A stretch of DNA of 64,000 nt from an uncultured Roseobacter sp. (lineage in GTDB: Bacteria > Pseudomonadota > Alphaproteobacteria > Rhodobacterales > Rhodobacteraceae). A program made the translations under genes and the position numbers. Location: NCBI RefSeq assembly GCF_947496515.1, contig NZ_CANMDB010000008.1, positions 124,001-188,000 on the forward strand, read 5' to 3'. The notes below the pieces were generated by a model that searched no databases, had not been told where the DNA came from, and was given only the letters and a program-made list of their open reading frames with translations. Positions 53,033-63,569 of the stretch are shown here, piece after piece. Within the stretch, counting starts at the first letter, position 1, and every line of letters starts with the position of its first letter.

Positions 53033-54016
53033 ATGGCCGCTGCCACAGCCTCCGACATTCCGCATATCCCCGTTCTGCTCCCCGCGATCCTGCGCGCCGT
53101 GGATCCGGTCACGGGCGTCTGGCTTGATGGGACGTTTGGCGCGGGCGGCTACACCCGCGGGTTGCTGAAGGCCGGTGCCGCCCGCGTCATCGCCGTGGAC
53201 CGGGACCCTTTGGCGTTCGAGATGGCCGCGGACTGGCTGGCCGCGGAGCCGCGTATCACCCCGCAGCAGGGCGTCTTTTCCGACCTCGACACCTATGCGC
53301 AGGACTTGGACGGCATCGTGCTGGATCTCGGCGTCTCCTCCATGCAGCTGGACCGGGCCGAGCGTGGTTTTTCCTTCATGCGCGACGGACCGCTCGACAT
53401 GCGGATGAGCCAGTCCGGGTCGTCTGCCGCGGATATCGTCAATGGTGCCGCGGAAGAAACGCTCGCCGACATTCTTTTTCACTACGGTGAGGAACGCGCC
53501 AGCCGCCGCATCGCCCGCGCGATCCTGCGTGAGAGGGACGTAGCGCCCATCACCACCACCCTGCGGCTGTCGCAGATCGTCGAGGGATGCCTGCCGCGCG
53601 CGAAACCCGGCCAGTCCCACCCCGCCACGCGCAGCTTTCAGGCGCTGCGGATCGCAGTAAATGATGAATACGGTGAGCTTTTTCAGGGTCTCATGGCGGC
53701 AGAGCGGGCGCTGGCGCCGGGTGGCAAGCTGGCCGTGGTGACGTTTCATTCGGTCGAGGACCGCATGGTCAAACGGTTCCTCACGGCGCGCGCGGGTGCG
53801 GGCGGCAATGCCAACCGCTACGCGCCCCCGAGCGAGAGCGCACCGCCCGCGTTCCGCCTGACCCCGCGCAAGGCGATCGCTGCGGATGCGGAGGAGGTGG
53901 CCGCCAACCCCCGCGCGCGCTCTGCCCGTTTGCGGGTGGCAACGCGCACCGACGCGCCTGCCGGCGCCGTTGATGCAAAGGCGATCGGCATGCCCATGGT
54001 GGAGGTTTCCCCTTGA
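53033..54016 (+). CDS. rsmH: 16S rRNA (cytosine1402-N4)-methyltransferase
   Basis: RsmH (MraW) methylates C1402 of 16S rRNA using S-adenosylmethionine. The 327-residue protein begins with [10 protein letters not shown] and the SAM site [13 protein letters not shown], with [19 protein letters not shown] and [12 protein letters not shown] later. A long charged C-terminal tail is normal. It lies in the dcw operon, and its stop overlaps the ftsL TTG start. Confidence 0.97.
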   Translation: MAAATASDIPHIPVLLPAILRAVDPVTGVWLDGTFGAGGYTRGLLKAGAARVIAVDRDPLAFEMAADWLAAEPRITPQQGVFSDLDTYAQDLDGIVLDLGVSSMQLDRAERGFSFMRDGPLDMRMSQSGSSAADIVNGAAEETLADILFHYGEERASRRIARAILRERDVAPITTTLRLSQIVEGCLPRAKPGQSHPATRSFQALRIAVNDEYGELFQGLMAAERALAPGGKLAVVTFHSVEDRMVKRFLTARAGAGGNANRYAPPSESAPPAFRLTPRKAIAADAEEVAANPRARSARLRVATRTDAPAGAVDAKAIGMPMVEVSP

Positions 54017-54408
54017 AAACAGTGCTCTATATCCTGACAGCCCTCGCCGTCATTGGTCTGGCCTTCTGGGCCTACCGCGAAAACTACGCCACCCAGGCAG
54101 CGCTGGCAGAGACCGCCAAGCTGCGCCAGCAGATCCGCGCGACCCACGACAGGCTCGCAGTGCTCCGGGCGGAGTGGGCGTATCTCAACCGGCCCGACCG
54201 GCTGCGCGATCTGGTGGAGATCAACTTCGATCGGCTCGGCTTGCTGGAGCTGCACCCCGATCAGTTCGGGCTGGTGCGGCAGGTGGCGTATCCGCCAGCC
54301 CCTGTATTGACGGACCCCTCCTTGCCTGATCCGGGCGCGCAGCTTCCCGCTGGTGCACCGGTGCCGCTGAAGGTCTCCAGCCCGGCGCCTCAGGAGGTCC
54401 GCCCATGA
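54013..54408 (+). CDS. ftsL: Cell division protein FtsL
   Basis: FtsL is a bitopic divisome protein that, with FtsB and FtsQ, activates FtsWI. The 131-residue product has one membrane helix ([18 protein letters not shown]) and a periplasmic coiled coil ([20 protein letters not shown]), then a proline-rich end. The start is a TTG overlapping the rsmH stop. Position between rsmH and ftsI is diagnostic. Confidence 0.9.
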   Translation: MKTVLYILTALAVIGLAFWAYRENYATQAALAETAKLRQQIRATHDRLAVLRAEWAYLNRPDRLRDLVEINFDRLGLLELHPDQFGLVRQVAYPPAPVLTDPSLPDPGAQLPAGAPVPLKVSSPAPQEVRP

Positions 54409-56195
54409 TCCGTACCCCGCTCCGCCCGCTCGCCCGGATCCTCGATGCCCGCGCCCGCGGCGAGAACCCCGATGCCATCGAACGCGAGAACATCCGCATC
54501 CGTCACGAGCAGATGCGTGACCAATCGCGTCAACGGGCTGAGGGGCGTCTGCTGGTGCTCGGCATGTTCTTTGTCGCGGCCTTTGGCATCATCGGTCTGC
54601 GCATGGGGATGATGGCCACCGCCGAACCCATGGAACCACGGGTGGAGGCGCCCGGTGCGGCGATCCACGCGGCGCGTGCCGAAATCGTCGACCGCCATGG
54701 TCGCCTTCTGGCCACCAACTTCGAGACCCACGCGCTCTATGCTCAGCCGCCCCAGATGATCGACCCTGAGCATGCCGTGGCGGAGCTGACGCGGATCTTC
54801 CCCGATCTGGACGGCGCGCGGCTGCTGGCGGACTTTACCGGCGAGCGCAAATTTGTCTGGATCAAGCGCAAGATCAGCCCGGAACAACTGCAGGCCGTGC
54901 ATGAGATCGGCGAGCCGGGGTTGCTCTTCGGTGCCCGTGACATGCGGCTTTACCCCAACGGACGGCTGGCGGCCCATGTGCTGGGCGGTGCCGGCTATGG
55001 GCGCGAGGGCGTGCAGGCGGCAGAGATCATCGGCGTCGCAGGGGTCGAGAAGTACTTCGATGGCTATCTGCGCGATCCGGGCAATGGCGCAAGACCTCTG
55101 GCGCTCTCGCTCGATCTGACAGTGCAGGCCGCCGCCGAGCGGGTACTTGCAGGCGGCATGGCGCTGATGAACGCCAAGGGAGCGACCTCGATCCTGATGG
55201 ACGTGGACACAGGCGAGGTGGTCAGCGTCGTGTCGCTGCCCAATTTCGACCCAAACAACCGGCCCCGACCCGCGGTCTCGGGCGATCCATCCGACAGCCC
55301 GCTTTTCAACCGCTCGGTGCAGGGCGTGTATGAGCTCGGCTCCACCTTCAAGATCTTCACCACCGCCCAGGCACTGGATCTGGGGCTGGTCAACCCCGGG
55401 ACGATCATCGACACCAAGGGCCCGCTTCGCTGGGGCAAACACCGGATCCGCGATTTCCGCAACTATGGCGATACGCTGACCGTGTCGAAAGTGATCGAGA
55501 AAAGCTCCAATATCGGCACCGCGCGCATCGCGCAGCAGATCGGCGCGGTGCGCCAGCGCGCGTTCCTCAAGGAGATGGGGATGCTCGACGCCACCGGGTT
55601 CGAGCTGATCGAGGCCGCGGGTGGCAAACCGCTCCTGCCCAGGAACTGGTCCGAGATCAGCACCATGACCATTTCCTACGGGCACGGGCTCTCTACCTCG
55701 CCCATGCATCTGGCCGCAGGCTACGCCGCGATTGCCAATGGTGGCTTCAAGGTCAAACCCACCATCCTCAAACAGGACGGCCCGCAGCTAGGCCCGCGCC
55801 TGATATCGGACGCCTCCGCCCGTGCCTCGCGCCAGATGCTGCGGCGGGTGGTCACCGACGGCACCGCGAGCTTTGGCGAGGTCAAGGGCTACGCCGTGGG
55901 CGGCAAGACCGGCACCGCCGACAAGCCGCGACCGCAGGGTGGTTACTACGATGAAAAGGTCATCGCTACCTTCGCGGCGATCTTTCCCGCCCATGATCCG
56001 AAGTACGTGCTGATCGTGACGCTGGACGAACCGGTGGACACCATCGGTGACAAACCCCGCCGCACCGCGGGCTGGACAGCTGTCCCGGTGGCGGCAGAGA
56101 TGATCAAGCGGGTCGCACCCCTGCTGGGCCTCAGACCGACCGTTGAACCTGTGGTTGTGACGGATATAAAGCTTACTCAGAACGAGAGCCGCTAG
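54405..56195 (+). CDS. ftsI: Peptidoglycan transpeptidase FtsI (PBP3)
   Basis: FtsI crosslinks septal peptidoglycan. The 596-residue protein has one N-terminal helix (LVLGMFFVAAFGIIGLRMGM), a dimerisation domain and the transpeptidase domain. The active-site serine is in GSTFKIF, the SxN motif in KSSNIGT and the KTG motif in GGKTGTADK. The ATG overlaps the ftsL stop by four bases. Confidence 0.96.
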   Translation: MIRTPLRPLARILDARARGENPDAIERENIRIRHEQMRDQSRQRAEGRLLVLGMFFVAAFGIIGLRMGMMATAEPMEPRVEAPGAAIHAARAEIVDRHGRLLATNFETHALYAQPPQMIDPEHAVAELTRIFPDLDGARLLADFTGERKFVWIKRKISPEQLQAVHEIGEPGLLFGARDMRLYPNGRLAAHVLGGAGYGREGVQAAEIIGVAGVEKYFDGYLRDPGNGARPLALSLDLTVQAAAERVLAGGMALMNAKGATSILMDVDTGEVVSVVSLPNFDPNNRPRPAVSGDPSDSPLFNRSVQGVYELGSTFKIFTTAQALDLGLVNPGTIIDTKGPLRWGKHRIRDFRNYGDTLTVSKVIEKSSNIGTARIAQQIGAVRQRAFLKEMGMLDATGFELIEAAGGKPLLPRNWSEISTMTISYGHGLSTSPMHLAAGYAAIANGGFKVKPTILKQDGPQLGPRLISDASARASRQMLRRVVTDGTASFGEVKGYAVGGKTGTADKPRPQGGYYDEKVIATFAAIFPAHDPKYVLIVTLDEPVDTIGDKPRRTAGWTAVPVAAEMIKRVAPLLGLRPTVEPVVVTDIKLTQNESR

Positions 56196-56216
56196 AACGG
56201 GGAGGCCCGGCGCATT

Positions 56217-57686
56217 TTGAAACCACTTTCCTCCCTGGGGCTGACTGCGCAGGCGGGCCGCAACCCCGACATCAGCGGGCTGAGCGTGGACAGCCGCGAC
56301 GTGGGCCAGGGGGTGCTCTTTGCGGCGCTGCCGGGCGTCAAGGTTCACGGTGGCCGCTTTATCGATGCGGCGCTGCGCAAGGGGGCTGCGGCCATTCTCA
56401 CCGATGCGGAAGGGGCCGGGATCGCGGCAGAGGCGCTGGCAGCCAGCGATGCGGCCGTGGTTGTGACGACGGCCCCGCGTGAGACGCTGGCGCGTGCCGC
56501 CTCCCTGTGGTTCGAGCGACAGCCTCCGGTGATGGTTGCGATCACCGGAACCAATGGCAAAACCTCCGTGGCGACCTTTGTCCGCCAGATCTGGACGCTG
56601 CTGGGTCATTCGGCGGTCAATCTGGGCACCACCGGTGTCGAAGGCGCGTGGAGCGCCAATCTGATGCACACCACGCCCGAGCCCATCACGTTGCACCGCG
56701 CGCTGGCGCAGGCGGCGGATGTGGGCGTGACCCACGCAGCGATGGAGGCCAGCAGCCACGGGCTCGACCAGCGCAGGTTGGATGGCGTGACCCTGACCGC
56801 TGCGGGCTTTACCAACCTGACCCAGGATCATCTGGATTATCACGCCAGTTTCGAAGAGTATTTCGATGCAAAGGCGGGGCTTTTCGCCCGCGTGCTGCCC
56901 GAAGACGCCAAGGCTGTCATCAACATCGAGGCAGAGCGCGGCGTGGACATGGCCGCCATCGCCACCGCGCGCGGCTGCCCGGTGGTGTCGGTGGGCCGCG
57001 ACATCGGTGATTTCCGGCTCGGTCGGATGCAGGTGGATGCCACGGGCCAGCAGGTGCAGTTTCACCATGTGCGGGAAAGCTACGTGCGGCGGCTCAACCT
57101 CATCGGTGACTTTCAGGCGGAGAATGTGATGATGGCCGCGGGCCTCGTGATCGCCTGTGGGGAGGAGCCGCACCGCGTTTTCGAGACCTTCCCCCGGCTG
57201 GAGACGGTGCGCGGGCGGATGCAGTTGGTGGCCACGCGGGACAATGGTGCGACGGTCTTCGTGGATTATGCGCATACGCCTGATGCGGTAGCCACTGCGC
57301 TCAAGGCGCTGCGTCCGCATGTGGTGGGCCGGTTGATCGCGATCGTGGGGGCAGGTGGCGACCGGGACGCGACCAAGCGCCCGCTGATGGGGCAGGCGGC
57401 CGCGGATCACGCGGATCTGGTCATCGTGACCGATGACAACCCCCGCAGCGAAGATCCCGCCGCGATCCGGGCATCGGTCTTGCTCGGAGCGCCGGACGCT
57501 CAGGAAGTGGGCGACCGGGCAGAGGCGATCCTGCGCGGGGTGGATGCGCTTGGTCCAGGCGACGCCTTGCTGATCGCGGGCAAGGGGCACGAAACGGGTC
57601 AGGTCGTGGGCGATGACGTGCTGCCCTTTGACGATGCGGAGCAGGCAAGCCTGTCGGTCGCAGCTCTCGATGGAAAAATCGCGTGA
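56217..57686 (+). CDS. murE: UDP-MurNAc-tripeptide synthetase MurE
   Basis: MurE adds the third residue, meso-diaminopimelate in Gram-negatives, to UDP-MurNAc-dipeptide. The 489-residue protein has the Mur ligase P-loop AITGTNGKTSVATF, the MEASSHGLDQRR block and DNPRSEDP, which marks the diaminopimelate-specific type. The start is a TTG at 56217 after GGGGAGG. Its stop overlaps a small frame before murF. Confidence 0.96.
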   Translation: MKPLSSLGLTAQAGRNPDISGLSVDSRDVGQGVLFAALPGVKVHGGRFIDAALRKGAAAILTDAEGAGIAAEALAASDAAVVVTTAPRETLARAASLWFERQPPVMVAITGTNGKTSVATFVRQIWTLLGHSAVNLGTTGVEGAWSANLMHTTPEPITLHRALAQAADVGVTHAAMEASSHGLDQRRLDGVTLTAAGFTNLTQDHLDYHASFEEYFDAKAGLFARVLPEDAKAVINIEAERGVDMAAIATARGCPVVSVGRDIGDFRLGRMQVDATGQQVQFHHVRESYVRRLNLIGDFQAENVMMAAGLVIACGEEPHRVFETFPRLETVRGRMQLVATRDNGATVFVDYAHTPDAVATALKALRPHVVGRLIAIVGAGGDRDATKRPLMGQAAADHADLVIVTDDNPRSEDPAAIRASVLLGAPDAQEVGDRAEAILRGVDALGPGDALLIAGKGHETGQVVGDDVLPFDDAEQASLSVAALDGKIA

Positions 57687-57901
57687 TGGCGGTGAAATCC
57701 ATATTCAAGGCGGTCAAGCCGTGGGTAACAGGCTCATTCCAAACGCTTTTTCATAAGCGCGGCGTGGTGGCTCGGCGTTCGAAAGGGCTGCCCGCACTGG
57801 CTTTCCGGGAGCTCGGGGTCGCGCCGTCGGGCTTTGTGCTGACATCGGACGCGATAGGTGCCGGTGCTCGGGTCCGCTTGGCGATAGGGGTCGCGCCATG
57901 A
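57686..57901 (+). CDS. Small ORF coupled between murE and murF
   Basis: A 71-residue frame begins at an ATG overlapping the murE TGA (TGATG) and ends in a TGA overlapping the murF ATG (ATGA). It fills the whole gap between two genes that are usually adjacent. The product is basic (MAVKSIFKAVKPWVTGSFQT...) with no recognised domain, and its third-position GC content looks lower than that of its neighbours. It may be a real small protein, or decayed inserted DNA kept open for coupling. Confidence 0.5.
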   Translation: MAVKSIFKAVKPWVTGSFQTLFHKRGVVARRSKGLPALAFRELGVAPSGFVLTSDAIGAGARVRLAIGVAP

Positions 57902-59334
57902 CCGTCTGGACAGCCTCTGACGCCGCTGCCGCAACCGGCGGTCAGACCACCGCCGACTGGTCTGCCACCGGTGTCTCCATCGACACCCGAACATTGCAGC
58001 CTGGTGATCTCTTCGTGGCGCTCAAGGACCAGCGCGATGGTCATGCGTTCACCGCCCAAGCGCTTGAAAAAGGTGCCGCCGCGGCTTTGGTCGATCACCG
58101 CCCCGCGGATGTGCCCGAGGACGCACCCCTGCTGATCGTCGCGGATGTGCTCGCCGCGCTCGAAGCTTTGGGCAGCGCCGCCCGCGCCCGCATGACCGGG
58201 CAGGTGGTCGCCGTCACCGGCAGCGTCGGCAAGACCTCCACCAAGGAAATGCTGCTGGAGATGCTGCGCGCGCAGGGGGCATCCCATGCCTCCGTGGCGA
58301 GCTACAACAACCACTGGGGCGTCCCGCTGACCCTGGCGCGGATGCCCGCCGATACCGACTTCGGCATCATCGAGATCGGTATGAACCACCCCGGCGAGAT
58401 CGCGCCCCTGTCGCGCCTCGCCCGGCCTCATGTGGCGCTGGTGACCACTGTCGCGCCCGCCCATCTGGAGGCATTCGACGACATCACCGGCATCGCGGTG
58501 GAGAAAGCCTCCATCTTCGAAGGGGTCGAGCCCGGCGGCATCGCGGTGCTGAACGCGGACGTGGAGACCTCCGCCATCCTCATGGCCAAGGCGCTCGACT
58601 GCAAGCTGCGGGACATCAGCTTTGGCGCGTACGGCACTGATTTCAAACTGATCCGTGCCGATCTGCGCGGCGATACCACCGTGGTGCAGGCGCAGATGGG
58701 GGCGGACCCGCTGCTCTATAAAATCGCATCGCCGGGGCGGCATTTCGCCATGAATGCCCTTGGCGCGCTGGCGGTTGTGGCGGCTTTGCGCGCGGATGTG
58801 GCGCTCGCAACTGCCGCTCTGGGTCGCTGGCGCCCCTATAAGGGCCGGGGCCAGCGCGAGCGCATTCACTTCGACCTGGTGGACACGGCGCTCACGCTCG
58901 ATCTGATCGACGACAGCTACAATGCCAATCCCACCTCCATGGCAGCGGCGCTCGATGTGCTGGCCAGCGTGCCTGTGACCAACGACATCGGGCGGGTCTC
59001 CCGCGGTCGGCGCATCGCCTATCTGGGTGACATGAAGGAACTCGGCCCCGACGAGACAGCCCTGCACGCGGCCCTCGCCGATCTGCCTAGCCTGCAATCG
59101 CTCGACCGCGTCCACTGTATCGGACCCCTGATGCGCGCCCTCCATGACCGGCTGCCCGACTACCAGCGCGGCGACTGGTTCGAGACCTCGGCAGAGGCGC
59201 TGCCCCTGCTCAAACGCCGCCTCGACAGCGGCGACGTGGTGCTGGCCAAGGGCTCGCTCAGCATGAAACTCGGCCTCATCGTTGACGCCATCCGCAAAAT
59301 GGGGCACGCCCCGCTGAGCGAGGAAGAAGGATAA
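57898..59334 (+). CDS. murF: UDP-MurNAc-pentapeptide synthetase MurF
   Basis: MurF adds D-Ala-D-Ala to form UDP-MurNAc-pentapeptide. The 478-residue protein has an N-terminal uridine domain (GVSIDTRTLQPGDLFVAL), the P-loop VTGSVGKTSTKEM, EIGMNHPGEI and DDSYNANPTSM. The ATG overlaps the small upstream frame. mraY follows after three bases. Confidence 0.96.
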   Translation: MTVWTASDAAAATGGQTTADWSATGVSIDTRTLQPGDLFVALKDQRDGHAFTAQALEKGAAAALVDHRPADVPEDAPLLIVADVLAALEALGSAARARMTGQVVAVTGSVGKTSTKEMLLEMLRAQGASHASVASYNNHWGVPLTLARMPADTDFGIIEIGMNHPGEIAPLSRLARPHVALVTTVAPAHLEAFDDITGIAVEKASIFEGVEPGGIAVLNADVETSAILMAKALDCKLRDISFGAYGTDFKLIRADLRGDTTVVQAQMGADPLLYKIASPGRHFAMNALGALAVVAALRADVALATAALGRWRPYKGRGQRERIHFDLVDTALTLDLIDDSYNANPTSMAAALDVLASVPVTNDIGRVSRGRRIAYLGDMKELGPDETALHAALADLPSLQSLDRVHCIGPLMRALHDRLPDYQRGDWFETSAEALPLLKRRLDSGDVVLAKGSLSMKLGLIVDAIRKMGHAPLSEEEG

Positions 59335-59337
59335 CGA

Positions 59338-60459
59338 ATGCTCTACTGGCTCACGCTCTTGTCGGACGGCGGTGACGCCTTCAACCTCTTTCGCTACATC
59401 ACCTTTCGCGCGGGCGGCGCGTTTCTGACTGCTCTTATCTTCGGCTTCCTTTTTGGTCGCCCGCTCATCGCCGTGCTGCGCAAGCGTCAGGGCAAGGGCC
59501 AGCCTATTCGCGATGACGGTCCCGAAGGTCACTTTGCGAAGGCGGGCACCCCCACCATGGGCGGGCTGCTGATCGTCGGCGCACTGGTCACGTCCACCCT
59601 GCTCTGGGCGCGGCTCGACAACCCCTTTGTCTGGATCGTGCTCGGCGTGACGCTCAGCTTTGCTGCCATCGGCTTCGCGGATGATTATGCCAAGGTCTCC
59701 AAGGGCAACCACAAGGGCGTCCCGGGCCGGGTGCGGCTGGCTTTGGGCTTTGCGATCGCGGGCATCGCCACCTTGGCTGCCATGTACGTGCACGGCCTCA
59801 ACGACGCGGATCTGACGCAGCGCATCACTGACTATGACGCCCTGTCGGGCCGTCTGGCGCTGCCCGTCTTCAAGGATGTCCTGATCAATCTGGGGCTTTT
59901 CTTCGTCCCCTTCGGCATGATCGTCATCGTGGGCGCGGCCAATGCGGTTAACCTCACCGACGGGCTCGACGGGCTTGCCATCATGCCCGTGATGATCGCC
60001 GCAGGCACGCTGGGTGTGATCGCCTACGCCGTGGGCCGCGTCGATTTCACCGAATACCTCGACGTCCATTATGTCCCCGGCACGGGCGAGATCCTGATCT
60101 TCTGCGCGGGTCTCTTCGGTGGTGGCCTGGGGTTTTTGTGGTACAACGCGCCGCCCGCCGCGGTCTTCATGGGTGATACCGGGTCGCTCGCCTTGGGCGG
60201 CGCACTGGGCGCCATCGCCGTCTCCACCAAGCACGAGATCGTGCTGGCCGTGGTGGGCGGTCTCTTCGTGGTCGAAGCGCTCTCCGTGATCATCCAGGTG
60301 CTTTATTTCAAACGTACCGGTAAGCGTGTGTTCCTGATGGCCCCGATCCACCACCACTATGAGAAGAAAGGTTGGGCCGAGAGCACAATTGTCATCCGTT
60401 TCTGGATCATCTCGCTGATCCTCGCGATGATCGGGTTGGCGACGCTGAAGGTGCGGTAA
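59338..60459 (+). CDS. mraY: Phospho-MurNAc-pentapeptide transferase MraY
   Basis: MraY moves phospho-MurNAc-pentapeptide to undecaprenyl phosphate, forming lipid I. The 373-residue protein has ten helices. Its catalytic aspartates are in GFADDYAKV and [25 protein letters not shown] is present, and the cytoplasmic histidine loop appears as [20 protein letters not shown] precedes the ATG. It is the last intact dcw gene in the window; murD would normally follow, but degenerate DNA does. Confidence 0.97.
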   Translation: MLYWLTLLSDGGDAFNLFRYITFRAGGAFLTALIFGFLFGRPLIAVLRKRQGKGQPIRDDGPEGHFAKAGTPTMGGLLIVGALVTSTLLWARLDNPFVWIVLGVTLSFAAIGFADDYAKVSKGNHKGVPGRVRLALGFAIAGIATLAAMYVHGLNDADLTQRITDYDALSGRLALPVFKDVLINLGLFFVPFGMIVIVGAANAVNLTDGLDGLAIMPVMIAAGTLGVIAYAVGRVDFTEYLDVHYVPGTGEILIFCAGLFGGGLGFLWYNAPPAAVFMGDTGSLALGGALGAIAVSTKHEIVLAVVGGLFVVEALSVIIQVLYFKRTGKRVFLMAPIHHHYEKKGWAESTIVIRFWIISLILAMIGLATLKVR

Positions 60460-60554
60460 GCCCGCGACGTCAAAGGGCCTAAGGCCCCAGCCAACTTTAA
60501 CGGAACACAGGACAGCGACCCGTTGGGCAGGTCCAGCGGTGCGGGACGAAGCGC

Positions 60555-60833
60555 TTGCTCGGTAGTGCCTCGTCGGGCTTCTAAGCGGCACGGGGCGGCG
60601 ACGCCGACTGTTTCAGAGAGGCGCTGAAAGACAAAGGGATGCGGACCTGTATCCAAGGTTGAAAGGAGCGCACGGCGCGTGTGAAATACGACCAGCGCCA
60701 CAACCGGATCGAGATCATACTCGGCAGGCTCAAGGCCTGGCGACCCGTGGCAACCCGACACTACAGGTGCCCAGAGGCCTTCCCATCTGACATCGCGCTC
60801 ACACCAAACGTCACTTGCTGTCCATCAACTTAG
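60555..60833 (+). pseudogene. IS5-type transposase remnant
   Basis: Broken frames encode the C-terminal part of an IS5-family (IS427-like) transposase. A segment GDADCFREALKDKGMRTCIQ is followed by an in-frame TGA (60660-60662), then KYDQRHNRIEIILGRLKAWR and VATRHYRCPEAF up to a TAG at 60831. The family pattern is YDADWFREALKDKG, NRIEIMFGRLKDWRR and VATRYDRCPxTFLSA. A frameshift lies near 60590, where LLSGTG stands for LLADRG. No inverted-repeat ends were recognised. It lies directly after mraY, where murD is expected. Confidence 0.75.
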
Positions 60834-61076
60834 GGCATGAGGTCTTCGCCGGTGCTGGAGGTATCGTAGGCCAGAGGTAGCGGTCTGCCTATGCATCTCA
60901 GCTACAGCTCTGGATCTAAAAGATAAATCGCTCACCGGATCTGTGTAACCGAGCCGAGGCGTTGGACCGCTTCACGTTAACGACCGCCTTGCTCATTGTA
61001 ACTTTTAAGTAAGGATTTGCCCATAAGACAGCGCAGTTACTTTTTGAAAAATTCATTGGTGGTCGGAGGCCTGCGT
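60834..61076. other. Upstream region of the chemoreceptor gene
   Basis: These 243 bases contain no gene that I can support. The last part (60995-61060) is AT-richer and probably holds the chemoreceptor promoter. The ribosome site GGTCGGAGGCC lies just before the ATG at 61077. Confidence 0.4.
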
Positions 61077-63503
61077 ATGTCGATTGTTATGCGGATCTAT
61101 TTGGGGATGGGTGCGATGATTGCACTTATCGTCTTGGTCGGGGGCTTTGCCTCCTTTCAAACGAAGAACTTTGCGGATACATTTGTGGAGTATCGGGGCA
61201 CGGCAAAGACAAGCCTGATCGCCAATGAACTGACCGAAGATCTGTTCGAGGCGCGCCTTGACAGCTCAAAGTACCGGATCACCAAAGATCGTAAGTACAT
61301 TGATGGCTATGAGGGCCGGGATGGCGTGCTTGGCAATATCGCTGAGATTGTCACCCTGTCGCCGGAACTCATCGAGATGATGGAAGGCTATCCCGAGCAA
61401 GCAGAGCTGACAGAAATCGCGGATCTGCTCAGCGAGTACAGAGATTCCATGGAAGCGGCCTATGAAAAGCAGACAATGCGCGATGTGCATGTCGAAGAAA
61501 CAGCTGCAGCAGGCCGCAAGGCCCGGGAACAGCTGACGGAAATCATGACGACGGCGCTGCGCGACGGTGATGCACAGGCCGCTGCTGTCGCTGGCACCGT
61601 TACGTCCCACCTGTTGCTGGGCCGCCTATATACGGAACGGTTTCTGGTCGACAACAAGGAGAGCGATGCCGCCCGCGCCACCGAGGAAATTCAACTGGCC
61701 CGCGACAGCATGACCAGTCTGCTGAGCGAGCTGCAAGACCCGCGCAGGCGGGAGCTGGCGCAGGGGACGATTGAGGAACTGGAGGGTTTCGCCACGGCCA
61801 AGGACGCGGTTGTCCGCGTCATCACGGAGCGCAACGCAATCTACGCGCGCATGGATGAGATCGGTCCCGAGACACTGTCGCGCATGGAGACGGCTCTCAA
61901 TGCGGTGGTTGACCGGCAGAACACACTGGGGCCCGCAGGCGCTGCTATGGCGCAACGCTCGATCGTGATCGTCTCCGTCTTTGTCATCATCGGGGCGATC
62001 ATCGGGGGTCTTCTGGCCTTTTTCACCGCGCGGATCATCGCATTGCGCCTGACCAGGATCACCGAAGACATGGGCGAACTCGCCGACGGTAATCTTGATG
62101 TCGAGATTGAACCCAGCAAGGACCGGCACGAGATAGGCAAAATGACCAATGCGATGGTGGTCTTTCTTGACAGCGCCCGCAAGGCCCGGGACCTCGACCG
62201 TGAGGTCAAGGAGAAAGAGCAGAAGGAACGCGCGCGCGAGGCAGCCGATCAGGCCCGCGACGCAGAGAAAGAGAAAGAGCAGCGCGCGGCCGAAGCACGA
62301 GAGCGTGAAGTCGAACGGGCACGCCTGCAAACGCTCCAGGACTTCCAGAAGGACATGGAGCGCGTCCTGGGTGAAGCTGCCTCTGGGAACTTCTCCACCC
62401 GGATGTCGGAAGATATGGAGGACGAGAACCTTGCCGCGCTGGCGCGTGTGATCAACAAACTTCAGGAAGCCACCGAGTCTAACATTGCGGACATCGTGTC
62501 CAGCATAGGAGAGTTGGCGCATGGCAATCTCGGTGTTCGGATCGAGGGGGAGAGACAGGGGGCGTTCCAGCGTATGCAGGAGGATTTCAACGGCGCGCTG
62601 ACCACATTGTCCAAGACCATGGCTCAGATCATGCAAAGCGGTATCAGTGTCTCCTCGACTTCCGCTGAACTGGAGACCTCCTCCCTCGGCATGGCCAAAC
62701 GGGGCGAAGACAGCGCCGCGGCGGTGGAAGAGACGTCGGCAGCCGTCGAGCAGATTACCGCCAGCATCCGCCAGGTCGTTGCCAATGCCAAGAGTGCTGA
62801 TGAAGCGACCCGCCGGGTTCGCGAAAGCGCTGACAGAACACGCGAGGTGTCCAACAAGACCGAAGAGTCGATCAATGCGATGACGGAAGCCTCCGCCTAG
62901 ATTAACCGCGTCGTCAAGGTCATCGAGGACATCGCGTTCCAGATCAATCTTCTGGCGCTTAACGCCGGGGTCGAAGCTGCTCGCGCTGGCGAGGCTGGCC
63001 GCGGCTTTTCGGTGGTTGCATCGGAAGTGCGCGCCCTCGCGCAACGCTCGCAGGAAGCCGTTCAGGAAATCAGCCAGGTGATCGACCAGAACAATCAGAG
63101 TGTCGAGGCGGGTGTGGAGCAGGTTGCTCTGTCCCGAGAGGCGCTCGAAGGGATCATGTCGGAAGTTGAGGTCGCGTCCGGACAAATCTCGGATATTGCG
63201 CTTGCAGTGGAACAGCAATCGGTTGGGATTGAAGAGGTCAATACGGCGATCAGGTCCATCGATACCACGGCACAGACAAATGCTGCGGCTCTGGAAGAAA
63301 TGACGGCTTCCAGTGTATCGCTCAGCGAAGAAGCCAAAGTCCTGGCAGAAACACTGGGTCAGTTCCATGGCGTCGCGCAGGAGAAGAGAGAGGCTGATCC
63401 TGCAAATCTTGCCCCGCCAGACCAAGACACCCCAAATGCCCGTCCGAAGAAAGTGGCGTCCGCCGGTGGCGGGGCCGTAGATGATGGCTGGGCCGAATTC
63501 TGA
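61077..63503 (+). pseudogene. Methyl-accepting chemotaxis protein split by an in-frame TAG
   Basis: The gene encodes an 808-codon chemoreceptor: helix 1 (IYLGMGAMIALIVLVGGF), a helical sensor domain, helix 2 (IVIVSVFVIIGAIIGGLLAF near residue 295), HAMP, a long charged coiled linker, and the signalling domain. The tip is [20 protein letters not shown] and the C-terminal GWAEF resembles a CheR-binding pentapeptide. Codon 608 is TAG (62898-62900), where a CAG glutamine would fit. The same frame continues to 63503 without another stop. The truncated 607-residue product lacks the CheA/CheW-binding tip, so the gene is probably non-functional. Confidence 0.85.
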
Positions 63504-63569
63504 TCTGTGAAACCGCCGGGGAATGTACGCCTCGGCGCATCATGCAATATCAACGAGGAAAGAACGTCG

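Noticed and set aside
57751-60591. Very long open frame (946 codons) on the minus strand
   Set aside because: It is antisense to murF and mraY, which have clear motifs; it reflects the absence of stops in high-GC DNA.
62898-62900. TAG in the chemoreceptor read as pyrrolysine or programmed read-through
   Set aside because: No pyrrolysine genes or read-through context are seen; a neighbouring cheW fragment also has a premature TAG, so decay is simpler.
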